Positions 6,490 to 12,829 of a DNA stretch of 12,829 nt are shown here, one piece after another; the stretch's first letter is position 1; each line of letters starts with the position of its first letter. A model generated the notes under the pieces. That model ran no database searches, had not been told where the DNA came from, and saw nothing but the letters and a program-made list of their open reading frames with translations. The DNA lies in assembly GCA_019419645.1 (NCBI GenBank), contig DXZN01000032.1, positions 1 through 12,829 of the forward strand. The letters run 5' to 3'. The DNA is from Collinsella sp. GTDB lineage: Bacteria > Actinomycetota > Coriobacteriia > Coriobacteriales > Coriobacteriaceae. A program made the position numbers and the translations under genes.

Positions 6490-7752
6490 CTACGCGCTGT
6501 AGCCCATCGCTTGCAGGACAAACATGACGACCGTCAGCACCGTAATCACACCGATAGTCGCCCACGTGAGCACATTCCACACGCGGCCGTTGCGGTTGGC
6601 GCCCATAATGTGTCGATCAGCGGCAATAAGCACCTGGAACACCAGGACCACAGGCAAAAGCACGCCGTTGATGACCTGCGAGGTCATCATAATCTGGAAC
6701 AGGTCGACGCCGGGCATGAGCACCAGCACGGCAGAGATGCCAATGATAGCCGTAATAATGCCGCGATAGACCGGGGCCTCGTCCCAGCTGCGATCGGCAC
6801 CGCGCTCCCAGCCAAATGCCTCGCAGATAGCGCTGGACGTAACGCCCGGAAGCACGCAGGCGGCCAAGAAGCTCGCCGCGACCAGGCCCGAGGCAAACAG
6901 CACCGTGGACCACTGGCCCGCGATGGGCTCCAACGCGCGGGCGGCGTCGGCAGCATCGCTGATCTGAATGCCCGCAGGGAACAACACCGTACCGGTCGTT
7001 ATGATAATAAAGCCGGCAATGACATCGGCGGCAATCGAGCCGCTCACGGTGTCGATACGCTGCAGCACGATATCGTCCTCGCCCGCATTCTTATCGACCA
7101 CGTTGTTCTGCGCCAAGAAGATCATCCACGGCGCGATGGTGGTGCCGATCGTTGCGACCACAAGCGACACGTAACTGGGGTCGTTTTGGATGTTGGGCAC
7201 AACCAGGTCGACCGCCACCTCGCCCCAGCTGGGACCAGCCAAAAATGCAGCGACGATGTAGGTCACAAACACGCAGCTCACCAGCAGCAGAATCTTCTCG
7301 ATGCGCTGGAAGCTGCCCGACATGGTAAGCATCCAAACCAGCAGCGCCACCAGCGGCACCGAGATGCTCGCCGGCACGCCAAAGAGGGCAAGGCCGCTCG
7401 CGATACCCGCAAACTCCGAGATGGTCACGGCCGTGTTGGCGATCAGCAGCGCCGCCATGGCCAGCACGCTCCTGCGCACGCCAAAGCGCTCGCGAATGAG
7501 CGACGCCAGCCCCTTGCCTGTGACGCAGCCACAACGCGCCGCAGTCTCCTGCGTCACGATAAGCAGCACGGTCATGACGGGAAGCATCCACAGCATCTTG
7601 TAGCCATAGCTGGCACCGGCGCTGGAATACGTGGCGATGCCGCCGGCGTCATTGCCCGAAAGCGCCGCCAGAAGGCCAGGGCCCATGGCGCCAAAGATGG
7701 CCGCGATGGTCAACTTTTGCTTGGTGCTCGCCTTTTGCTTCGTGTTTTGCAC
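6490..7752 (-). CDS. Nramp-family transporter, probable NRMT-type Mg2+ carrier
   Basis: The 420-aa protein has the SLC11/Nramp fold signatures: MGPGLLAAL then AGASYGYKMLW in segment 1, ISEFAGIASGLALFG in segment 3 and GTTIAPWMIFLAQ in segment 6, with about eleven hydrophobic segments. The metal-site motifs differ from Mn2+/Fe2+ carriers. DPGN reads D35-A-G-G38, and the Met of the segment-6 MPH motif is A207 in A-P-W. Loss of that methionine is the hallmark of the Nramp-related Mg2+ transporters, one of which was characterised from Eggerthella lenta, a related organism. The upstream gene is MgtE-like, which supports Mg2+ as substrate. The GTG start at 7752 is chosen because TAGGTGG lies 4 nt before it and includes the stop codon of the preceding gene; the ATG at 7815 would add 21 residues overlapping that gene and lacking family character. 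Substrate remains inferred. Confidence 0.85.
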   Translation of the reverse strand: MQNTKQKASTKQKLTIAAIFGAMGPGLLAALSGNDAGGIATYSSAGASYGYKMLWMLPVMTVLLIVTQETAARCGCVTGKGLASLIRERFGVRRSVLAMAALLIANTAVTISEFAGIASGLALFGVPASISVPLVALLVWMLTMSGSFQRIEKILLLVSCVFVTYIVAAFLAGPSWGEVAVDLVVPNIQNDPSYVSLVVATIGTTIAPWMIFLAQNNVVDKNAGEDDIVLQRIDTVSGSIAADVIAGFIIITTGTVLFPAGIQISDAADAARALEPIAGQWSTVLFASGLVAASFLAACVLPGVTSSAICEAFGWERGADRSWDEAPVYRGIITAIIGISAVLVLMPGVDLFQIMMTSQVINGVLLPVVLVFQVLIAADRHIMGANRNGRVWNVLTWATIGVITVLTVVMFVLQAMGYSA

Positions 7753-7760
7753 GCGACCAC

Positions 7761-9605
7761 CTACCCCATGACCGACATGGTGAGCAGCACCGCGGCGATG
7801 CAGTACGCCACGCATGAGATCATGACGGCAATAACGTTCATGGCGGTACCCGACGTATTGAGGTCGTGCTCGTCACGCCAGAACAGCACCGTCAGGTAAA
7901 TCACGGCGCTCATGTTGCCAATCAGGCAGACGATGGCCGCAATGTTAAAGCAGCCGGTAAAGAGCTGCTCCTCAAACATGGGCGCGTCGGGGAATGCGGC
8001 GGTGCGCACCAGCTGGGCGCACAGGTAGGTCACGAGCGACAGAATCAGGCCCATGCCCGTGCTCTGGAAGAAGAACCCCAGATACGGCTTGGGCTCATCG
8101 TCATGGCCGTCGTACTCCAGGAAGTAGTTCTTGACGAACGACACCATACGCGAGGCAGCCAGCAGCACGAGCGGCATGGCGCACATGGGGAACACCACCA
8201 GATGCGCGGAGCCCAGCGCCGTCCCCAGCGCTGTTGCCATGATGCACGAGGCAATGCCCCACACGACAACCCAGTACTGGCGATGCACAAACCAGCTGAG
8301 CACATTCGTCGAGTCGTCGGACGCGCTGTCGCCCGAGCCGACACCTGCGATCTGCAGGTCCTCCTGGTGTTCCTCGGCGATAACGTCCATGGCGTCGTCA
8401 AAGGTCACGATACCCAAGATGTGACGGTTCTCGTCGCAAACGGGGATGGCGACCAGGTCGTACTTGGTCATCTCGTCCGTTACGTCTTCCTGGTCATCGT
8501 CGGGCGACACATAAACCAGGTCGCGATAGGCCAGCTGGCCCAGCGTGGCGTCGCGGTCGGCCACGATGAGCGTGCGCAGCGAGAGCACGCCGGTGAGCAT
8601 ACCGCTCGGGTCCTCGGTATAGACGTAGTAGACGCTCTCGAAGTCCTCGTCGAGCTTGCGGATCGCCTCGATGGCGTCACCGACCGTCGCCGTGGCGGGC
8701 AGGGAGACAAACTCCGAGGTCATGATGCGACCGGCAGTGTTGTCCTCATAGCCCAACAGGTTACGAATCGCCTTCTCCTCCTGAACGCCCATCAGGCGCA
8801 GAAGCTTCTCGGCCTTCTCGTAATCGAGTTCGTCGATCAGGTCAGCGGCGTCGTCCGGATCCATCATGGCCAGCATCGACGATGCATCGGTGTCGGACAG
8901 GCCCTCGAGCATCTCGGTCATAAGTTCGTCGTCATCGAACTCCGAGATGGCCTCGGCGGCCTGGGCGGTGTCGAGCTGCGCGAACACCTGCGCACGCAGG
9001 CGCGGGTCGAGCTGCTCGATAATGTCGGCGATGTCAGCAGGGTGCAGCTCGCCGAGCGTCTTGTGCGACACCGAAAGCTGGATGTTCTTAGTCGAACGGT
9101 CGAGCAGGTCCATGTAGGACCAGGCGATGATGTCCTCGCCGAGCGGTTTGCCCAGGTGCTTCATAAAGCTCTCGACGACATGCTCGAGGGCGGGGCTGAT
9201 CGCGCGCAGCAGACCACGGGCGCCAACTTCGGCACCCAGCAGACGCAGCTGATTTTCGCCCGACATGGAAAACTTGATGTCGTTGACGCGCACGACCTTC
9301 ATGCCCTGCGTGTCGACAATCTGCTTGTTGAGCACGTCGCGCGCGAGCAAAAGTTCGGTCGGCTGCAGGTACGAAAAACGGATTTCGGTGGCCGGCGACT
9401 TAAGGTGTACGCCCGTCTCGTCGATACGGTCGACCCATTTGCGCCAGCTGATCATAAACGGCGTCTTGCCGGGTCCGCGGAACGCGAGCGACGTTACGTG
9501 CGGAAAAACTTCGCCGGTAGCAATGCCAAAATCGTTCACAACGCCGAGCTTTTCGCCGTCGACGTCCAAGACCGGCAATTTGAGCATCTCACTCAGATAA
9601 TTCAA
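7761..9605 (-). CDS. MgtE-like protein: PRC barrel, MgtE_N, CBS pair, divergent membrane domain
   Basis: The 614-aa protein starts with a PRC-barrel-like region (about 1-110, LPVLDVDGEKLGVVNDF). An MgtE N-domain follows (about 180-285, LHPADIADIIEQLDPRLRAQVF and MDPDDAADLIDEL), then two CBS domains (about 293-350, MTSEFVSLPATATVGDAI, and 355-415) and the linker EEHQEDLQIAGV typical of MgtE. The five C-terminal hydrophobic segments (about 443-614) do not show the MgtE pore signature: no GGNxGxQ in segment 2, and no Asp in segment 5 where Asp432 sits in Thermus MgtE. It may therefore be a Mg2+ sensor or regulatory partner rather than a channel. GGGGAG precedes the ATG. The gene is 8 bp upstream of the Nramp-type carrier, indicating one operon and probable physical or functional coupling. 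Homology to MgtE in the soluble part is secure; transport by this protein is doubtful. Confidence 0.85.
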   Translation of the reverse strand: MNYLSEMLKLPVLDVDGEKLGVVNDFGIATGEVFPHVTSLAFRGPGKTPFMISWRKWVDRIDETGVHLKSPATEIRFSYLQPTELLLARDVLNKQIVDTQGMKVVRVNDIKFSMSGENQLRLLGAEVGARGLLRAISPALEHVVESFMKHLGKPLGEDIIAWSYMDLLDRSTKNIQLSVSHKTLGELHPADIADIIEQLDPRLRAQVFAQLDTAQAAEAISEFDDDELMTEMLEGLSDTDASSMLAMMDPDDAADLIDELDYEKAEKLLRLMGVQEEKAIRNLLGYEDNTAGRIMTSEFVSLPATATVGDAIEAIRKLDEDFESVYYVYTEDPSGMLTGVLSLRTLIVADRDATLGQLAYRDLVYVSPDDDQEDVTDEMTKYDLVAIPVCDENRHILGIVTFDDAMDVIAEEHQEDLQIAGVGSGDSASDDSTNVLSWFVHRQYWVVVWGIASCIMATALGTALGSAHLVVFPMCAMPLVLLAASRMVSFVKNYFLEYDGHDDEPKPYLGFFFQSTGMGLILSLVTYLCAQLVRTAAFPDAPMFEEQLFTGCFNIAAIVCLIGNMSAVIYLTVLFWRDEHDLNTSGTAMNVIAVMISCVAYCIAAVLLTMSVMG

Positions 9606-9822
9606 TGGTGCTCCCCATCATTATTCCCCCGGACGCGGCCGCGCGTGCGGCGTCCGGGGGCTTCTGGATATGTATACGCATGCGCGGGCGGCACGCCGCT
9701 CGACGCTTACACCCCGTGCATGCGCAAAAAGCACCTGCACGGGGTCATCGACTGTATGGTCGAGGTTTGGATTTCACCTGTAACCTTTCTCTTGACCCTC
9801 ATTAACCGCAGTAACTATAGCA
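9606..9822 (-). promoter_or_regulatory. Promoter and long structured leader of the mgtE-like operon
   Basis: An extended -10, TGCTATAGT (9822-9814), predicts a start near 9807 and a leader of about 200 nt. In RNA order it holds AGGTT/AACCT (9786-9763), UCGAC/GUCGA (9763-9748), ACCCCGTGCA/TGCACGGGGT (9745-9711, perfect 10 bp), GCGGC/GCCGC (9699-9688) and CCCCCGGACGC/GCGTCCGGGGG (9660-9626, perfect 11 bp), the last ending about 20 nt before the start codon. CUCGAC at 9764-9759 can instead pair with GUCGAG at 9704-9699, enclosing the third hairpin. A leader of this length before Mg2+ genes suggests a riboswitch or attenuator, but I do not recognise the M-box consensus. Confidence 0.45.
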
Positions 9823-9933
9823 TCAGCATCGCCCTGCGGCATCGAATTTATGCGCTGCACATTGCAGGCATACCAAACGCTGACGCATCCGTGACATAGC
9901 CGTTGGGGACGTTCTTAAACGACTACCCAATGA

Positions 9934-11340
9934 CTACTCTGTGGTGTCGTCGTCCTCGGCAAGTTGGGGGAACACGGCGTCCTTGGGCATGGTGACCTTC
10001 GTCAGCGAGGTGAGATTTTTGCTCAGCGACGTGTCCGTCTTGACCAGGTCGCTGAGCGTCACGATCTTGTAGCCGTCGGCAATGAGGCCGTCGATAATCT
10101 GCGGCAGCGCCTCGAGCGTCTGCTCGGCGCATTCGTCTCTATCGGTGAGCAGCACGATATTGCCCGGCGTCACCGAATCGAGCACCGTCGAGACCTGCTC
10201 GTCGGCACCGTTGAGCAGCCAGTCGCCCGAGTCAATATTCCACGAGACCACGGCGGAGACCAGGTCCATCGCATCAATCCAGTTTTGTTCGTCAAAGGCA
10301 GCGTAGGGAGCACGCAGCAGCATCGTCTTCACGCCGGTCGCCGACTTAATCGCATCGGTGCCTTTCGTGATCTGTTCGCGTACCGCCTCACGGTCCTGAC
10401 CCTTGAGCGAATCGTCGCTGTAGCTGTTGGATCCGATCTCGCACCCGGCGTCGACAATCGCCTTGGCCGTGGCAGGCGAGGCCTCGGCCGCATCGCCCGA
10501 AAGGAAGAACGTCGCGGTGACGCCCTTTTCCTTGAGCACCTGCAAGATCTGTTTGGTGGCGCCGCTCGGACCCTCGTCAAACGTCAGTGCCACGTACTTT
10601 TTGTTGCCCTTGGGCGCCACGCTGGCGCACGCAACAACGCAATCGGTGGCGGGCACAACCTCGCCGCGGTCTTGCGTCTTGCCTGACTGCTCACCAACCC
10701 ACACCTCGGATCGGCCCTGGACACCCCATGTCTGCACATACTCGATAGCGCCCGTGCCCTCGACCTTGAGCTTGGGCTCGATAACCGTAGCCTGAACCTC
10801 GTGCTTCTCGTAAGTGTTACGGCCATCCTTGACCGTCACCTTCTCGCCGCCCTCGAGTTCGCGGCTATCCCATTTGCCCTGCTTCACGCGCTTGCCGTCG
10901 ACCTTCACCGACAGCTTTTCGCCCCCATGGCGCTTGAGCACGCTGTCATCGACGGCCAGCAGGTCGCCTGCGTCGTAGGTGTCAGTCAACTCCTGGTCGT
11001 CGATGAGATTCTGCAGCGTAGAGCCCACACGCACCGCGGTCTTCTGGCCGTTGAGCTCCACGTCCACGCTGCGGTTGACGTAGCCCACGACAGCAGCGAT
11101 GAACAGCACGAGCGCGCAACCCACGGCGATGAGCGCATAGGGCAGGCGAGACGGACGGCGGGGCGTGCGGCCGTTGCCGATGCGAGCGCTGCGGTCGCTA
11201 AAGCCGCGGCTATGGTTGAGATACATCGCGCCGGGCTTACGGTGACGCTTGCGCTGACCGCTGGGCAGCTGCCCCAGATCGCGGCGCGCCGTCGGACGCG
11301 AGCCCGAGCGTCCGTGTGAATATGATCCGTTTTGGCGCAT
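9934..11340 (-). CDS. Membrane-anchored NodB/CE4 deacetylase-like protein, degenerate active site
   Basis: The 468-aa protein has a basic cytoplasmic tail, one membrane segment (about 67-87), and an extracytoplasmic region of short beta-rich, DUF348-like repeats (about 93-190, VELNGQKTAVRVGSTLQNLI). A NodB homology domain follows (about 248-435, YVALTFDEGPSG through YKIVTLSDLV). CE4 enzymes remove N-acetyl groups from peptidoglycan or other glycans using a D-H-H metal site. Here TFDD reads TFD255-E256, the HxxxH pair reads N305 and D309, and the motif-5 His reads T399 (IVLLTD). The Arg motif R343-A-P-Y, D370 and D373-W are kept. The fold is clear but normal catalysis is doubtful, so a glycan-binding or regulatory role, or a changed metal site, is possible. 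A GGGGGAGG ribosome site supports the start. It follows the YtxH/PRC pair after a hairpin. Confidence 0.85.
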   Translation of the reverse strand: MRQNGSYSHGRSGSRPTARRDLGQLPSGQRKRHRKPGAMYLNHSRGFSDRSARIGNGRTPRRPSRLPYALIAVGCALVLFIAAVVGYVNRSVDVELNGQKTAVRVGSTLQNLIDDQELTDTYDAGDLLAVDDSVLKRHGGEKLSVKVDGKRVKQGKWDSRELEGGEKVTVKDGRNTYEKHEVQATVIEPKLKVEGTGAIEYVQTWGVQGRSEVWVGEQSGKTQDRGEVVPATDCVVACASVAPKGNKKYVALTFDEGPSGATKQILQVLKEKGVTATFFLSGDAAEASPATAKAIVDAGCEIGSNSYSDDSLKGQDREAVREQITKGTDAIKSATGVKTMLLRAPYAAFDEQNWIDAMDLVSAVVSWNIDSGDWLLNGADEQVSTVLDSVTPGNIVLLTDRDECAEQTLEALPQIIDGLIADGYKIVTLSDLVKTDTSLSKNLTSLTKVTMPKDAVFPQLAEDDDTTE

Positions 11341-11361
11341 GTGCCCTCCCCCATAAACGCA

Positions 11362-11391
11362 GCAAGCCGGAGCAACAGGTCTCCGGCTTGC
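11362..11391 (-). terminator. Hairpin between the PRC-barrel gene and the deacetylase-like gene
   Basis: GCAAGCCGGAG (11362-11372) and CTCCGGCTTGC (11381-11391) form a perfect 11-bp stem with an 8-nt loop, just after the PRC gene stop. In the minus direction only GCGTTTATG follows, so termination may be partial. The next start codon is 22 nt beyond, so the hairpin could instead attenuate read-through. Confidence 0.6.
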
Positions 11392-11412
11392 CTCCCATCA
11401 TTTGGTACGTCG

Positions 11413-12168
11413 CTATTTGCTAGCTTTCGACGAGCCACCGCTCGCCTTTTGATATTCGTCCTTAAAGGCCTTGAACATACCGCGCGTCTTGCCGAGCTGC
11501 TTGCCCAGCGCGCGACTGCCCTTGTCCACGGCGACCGAGCCCTTGTCATCGAGCACCTTGGCGCCCTTCTTGACCTTATCGCCCACCACGACGCTTGCCT
11601 CGGCAGCCTTTGCGGCGGCGCCGCCCGAATACCCGAGCGACTTGACCTCGTCCGAAACGATCATCGCGCCGTCCGCATAGCCGCGCAGCATCGTCGGCGG
11701 CATCTGCGTGTCGCCCACCAGCACACTCGAGGCAGTGCCGGCGGTCACGTAGAACGTCTGCACGATGCCCGAACGCGGCTTGAACTCCACATCCGAGCAA
11801 TAGCCCACGACATCGCCCGACTCCGTGCGCACGTCCATGCCAACCCAGATAATGCAATCGTCCAGGTTGATGTCGAGGCGCTTGGCCGCAGCGGCATCGT
11901 AGGTGCCCTTGACGTCGTCAACCGCGATGGCGCCCTCGTAGACACCAATGGCATCGAGCGCCACAAACCGGTCGGGGCGCTCGATCATGCCCGCGATATC
12001 GGACTGGCGAACCATAAAGCCCACCACACGCGTACCGCCCGGGGTAAAGACCGGAAAGTGAATCTTGCCGAGCTTTTTAGGGCTGCGCGGCGTGCCGTCC
12101 TTTTTGGTGCGCTTATCCTCGGTAGGCTTGCGATAGATCTTGGCGCCGACAAAATCCCCGGCGCGCAT
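11413..12168 (-). CDS. PRC-barrel domain protein
   Basis: The 251-aa protein opens MRAGDFVGAKIYRK. It carries two PRC-barrel-like halves: about residues 30-85, with KIHFPVFTPGGTRVVGFMV and a later GVYEGAI, and about 98-150, with INLDDCIIWVGMDVRTESGDVVGYCSDVEF. The C-terminal third is rich in Lys, Ala and Gly (VGDKVKKGAKVLDDKGSVAV), likely helical and basic, with no membrane segment. PRC barrels are adaptor modules found in ribosome maturation, photosynthetic and metal-transport proteins, so no reaction can be assigned. Its ATG overlaps the stop of the upstream ytxH-like gene by one base (TAATG), so the two are translationally coupled and probably act together at the membrane. The MgtE-like protein nearby also begins with a PRC-like region. 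Confidence 0.75.
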   Translation of the reverse strand: MRAGDFVGAKIYRKPTEDKRTKKDGTPRSPKKLGKIHFPVFTPGGTRVVGFMVRQSDIAGMIERPDRFVALDAIGVYEGAIAVDDVKGTYDAAAAKRLDINLDDCIIWVGMDVRTESGDVVGYCSDVEFKPRSGIVQTFYVTAGTASSVLVGDTQMPPTMLRGYADGAMIVSDEVKSLGYSGGAAAKAAEASVVVGDKVKKGAKVLDDKGSVAVDKGSRALGKQLGKTRGMFKAFKDEYQKASGGSSKASK

Positions 12169-12563
12169 TATGCCTCGGTCGAAGGCTCCGCGGCCTCGGC
12201 GTCGGCCTCGACGGCGTTTTCGACCACGACATCGGCGGCGGGCGTCACGTTACCGCCCGAGATGGCGTCGTTGAGCTGCTCACGCAGCTGGTCCATGCGC
12301 TCGCGGGCAAGGTCAACCTTGGCACGCAGGTCATCGGCCTTGGCGTCGACCATCGGGCCAAAATCGTTGACCGCAGCGCGGGCCTCCTCGGCACCGTGCT
12401 CGTAGGTGTCGCGCATGTTATCCCAGGCGTCGTTGGCGATATCGGCAGCCATGGCGCGGGTCTCGGCGCCCGAGCGCGGAGCCAGGGCAACGCCGATGAT
12501 GGCGCCGGCGGCGGCACCGAAGAGCGCACCCGAGATAAAGTTGAAAGTCTTACCCATGTTCAT
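12168..12563 (-). CDS. YtxH domain-containing membrane protein
   Basis: The 131-aa product has the YtxH pattern. A short N-terminal glycine/alanine-rich membrane helix (about 6-27, ISGALFGAAAGAIIGVALAP, then RSG) leads into a long charged amphipathic, probably coiled-coil helix (about 32-100). An Ala/Glu-rich tail follows. Such small proteins are common in Gram-positive bacteria, often stress-linked, and their function is unknown. A GGAGAGG site precedes ATG 12563; a second ATG two codons in (12557) has equally good spacing. It overlaps the PRC-barrel gene and is the first gene of that cluster, with a TATAAT promoter element just upstream. Confidence 0.85.
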   Translation of the reverse strand: MNMGKTFNFISGALFGAAAGAIIGVALAPRSGAETRAMAADIANDAWDNMRDTYEHGAEEARAAVNDFGPMVDAKADDLRAKVDLARERMDQLREQLNDAISGGNVTPAADVVVENAVEADAEAAEPSTEA

Positions 12564-12608
12564 TCCTCTCCTGCGGGCACCTCGGCGCCCACCGTTTGAA
12601 TGCTGTCC

Positions 12609-12614
12609 ATTATA
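12609..12614 (-). promoter_or_regulatory. Promoter -10 of the ytxH/PRC cluster
   Basis: On the minus strand GGGTATAATGG contains a perfect -10 hexamer about 45 bp before the ytxH-like start. The best -35 positions (GACGGC or ACGGCA) are poor. Between it and the start codon lies a short hairpin, GGGCGC/GTGCCC (12590-12575), ending next to the ribosome site. The rest of 12564-12693 shows nothing else. Confidence 0.55.
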
Positions 12615-12693
12615 CCCGCAGCACAGCGCTTGCCGTCTTACTCATCTGCGTACGGTAAAGGCGCAGGTACATGATGGTAATAAGCGGGTGAGC

Positions 12694-12829
12694 CTACTCC
12701 TGCGGCATGGCAGGCATGGCCACCGTGGCGGCCGGGTCCTCGCCAGCGCCGTCAACGAGCGGTAGGTTGCCCTCGTGCGCGGGGGCAACCGGAGCCGTCG
12801 CCGCGCCACCGTAGACGGCAGCGGGGGCC
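12694..12829 (-). CDS. 3' end of an unidentified gene, cut by the window edge
   Basis: An open minus-strand frame enters from the right edge and ends at TAG (12696-12694), giving 44 complete residues rich in Ala, Pro and Gly and ending AMPAMPQE. It is low-complexity and acidic, as in a disordered C-terminal tail, and is too short to name. Codon use matches the neighbours and the following 130 bp hold the next promoter, which supports a real gene end. Its product cannot be judged from this part. Confidence 0.5.
   Translation of the reverse strand, partial: APAAVYGGAATAPVAPAHEGNLPLVDGAGEDPAATVAMPAMPQE

Noticed and set aside
7753..7815. Upstream ATG start for the Nramp gene
   Set aside because: It would lie inside the preceding gene without a good ribosome site and adds a His/Arg-rich stretch unlike the family; the GTG at 7752 has TAGGTGG at proper distance.
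9606..9822. Classical M-box or cobalamin riboswitch
   Set aside because: Short pieces such as AGGTGAAATCC look similar, but the conserved cores of neither class can be followed through the leader by eye, so no named class is assigned.
7866..9899. Long plus-strand ORF of 677 codons opposite the mgtE-like gene
   Set aside because: It mirrors a gene with clear domains, is rich in His, Arg and Gln as expected from the antisense of GC-biased codons, and matches no family. The same holds for plus-strand ORFs at 6511-7899, 1790-2737 and 11332-12405.

Overview
The window is GC-rich, with compact, mostly minus-strand gene clusters and good Shine-Dalgarno sites. The gene set (LuxS, DUF4867, an Nramp-type transporter without the usual metal-selectivity residues beside an MgtE-like protein, an O-acyltransferase with an SGNH domain) fits a gut actinobacterium of the class Coriobacteriia, most likely Collinsella or a close relative. 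That assignment is inference from protein character and base composition, not from a database match.

Layout, left to right. Positions 1-193 are non-coding and hold a tandem pair of inverted repeats at exactly 80-bp spacing. Next come two minus-strand single genes: a DUF4867 protein (194-838) and luxS (983-1471), the latter with a clear intrinsic terminator (921-953). A minus-strand operon, ribokinase then ribonucleoside hydrolase (3548 down to 1574), encodes nucleoside and ribose salvage. Its promoter (TTCACA/TATAGA) is overlapped by a GTTCAC/GTGAAC palindrome. Divergent from it is the only plus-strand gene, a 735-aa membrane acyltransferase-3 protein with a C-terminal SGNH esterase-like domain (3735-5942), probably an O-acetyltransferase for peptidoglycan or a surface glycan.

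Positions 5943-6489 form an intergenic island. It has a strong hairpin after the acyltransferase, a REP-like palindrome, a 225-bp segment bounded by 27/28-bp inverted repeats, and the terminator of the next minus-strand operon. That operon is an MgtE-like protein (PRC barrel, MgtE_N, two CBS, five predicted membrane segments lacking MgtE pore motifs) followed, 8 bp on, by an Nramp-family carrier whose DPGN and MPH motifs read DAGG and APW. Together they look like a Mg2+ uptake unit: an NRMT-type carrier plus a MgtE-derived sensor. The operon is preceded by about 200 nt of structured leader.

The right end carries a minus-strand cluster: a YtxH-type membrane protein overlapping (TAATG) a PRC-barrel protein, then a membrane-anchored NodB/CE4 deacetylase-like protein whose metal-binding and catalytic residues are largely replaced. 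The last 136 bases hold the 3' end of an unidentified minus-strand gene. The most rewarding places to look are the mgtE-like/nramp unit and its leader RNA, the degenerate deacetylase, and the two repeat families.
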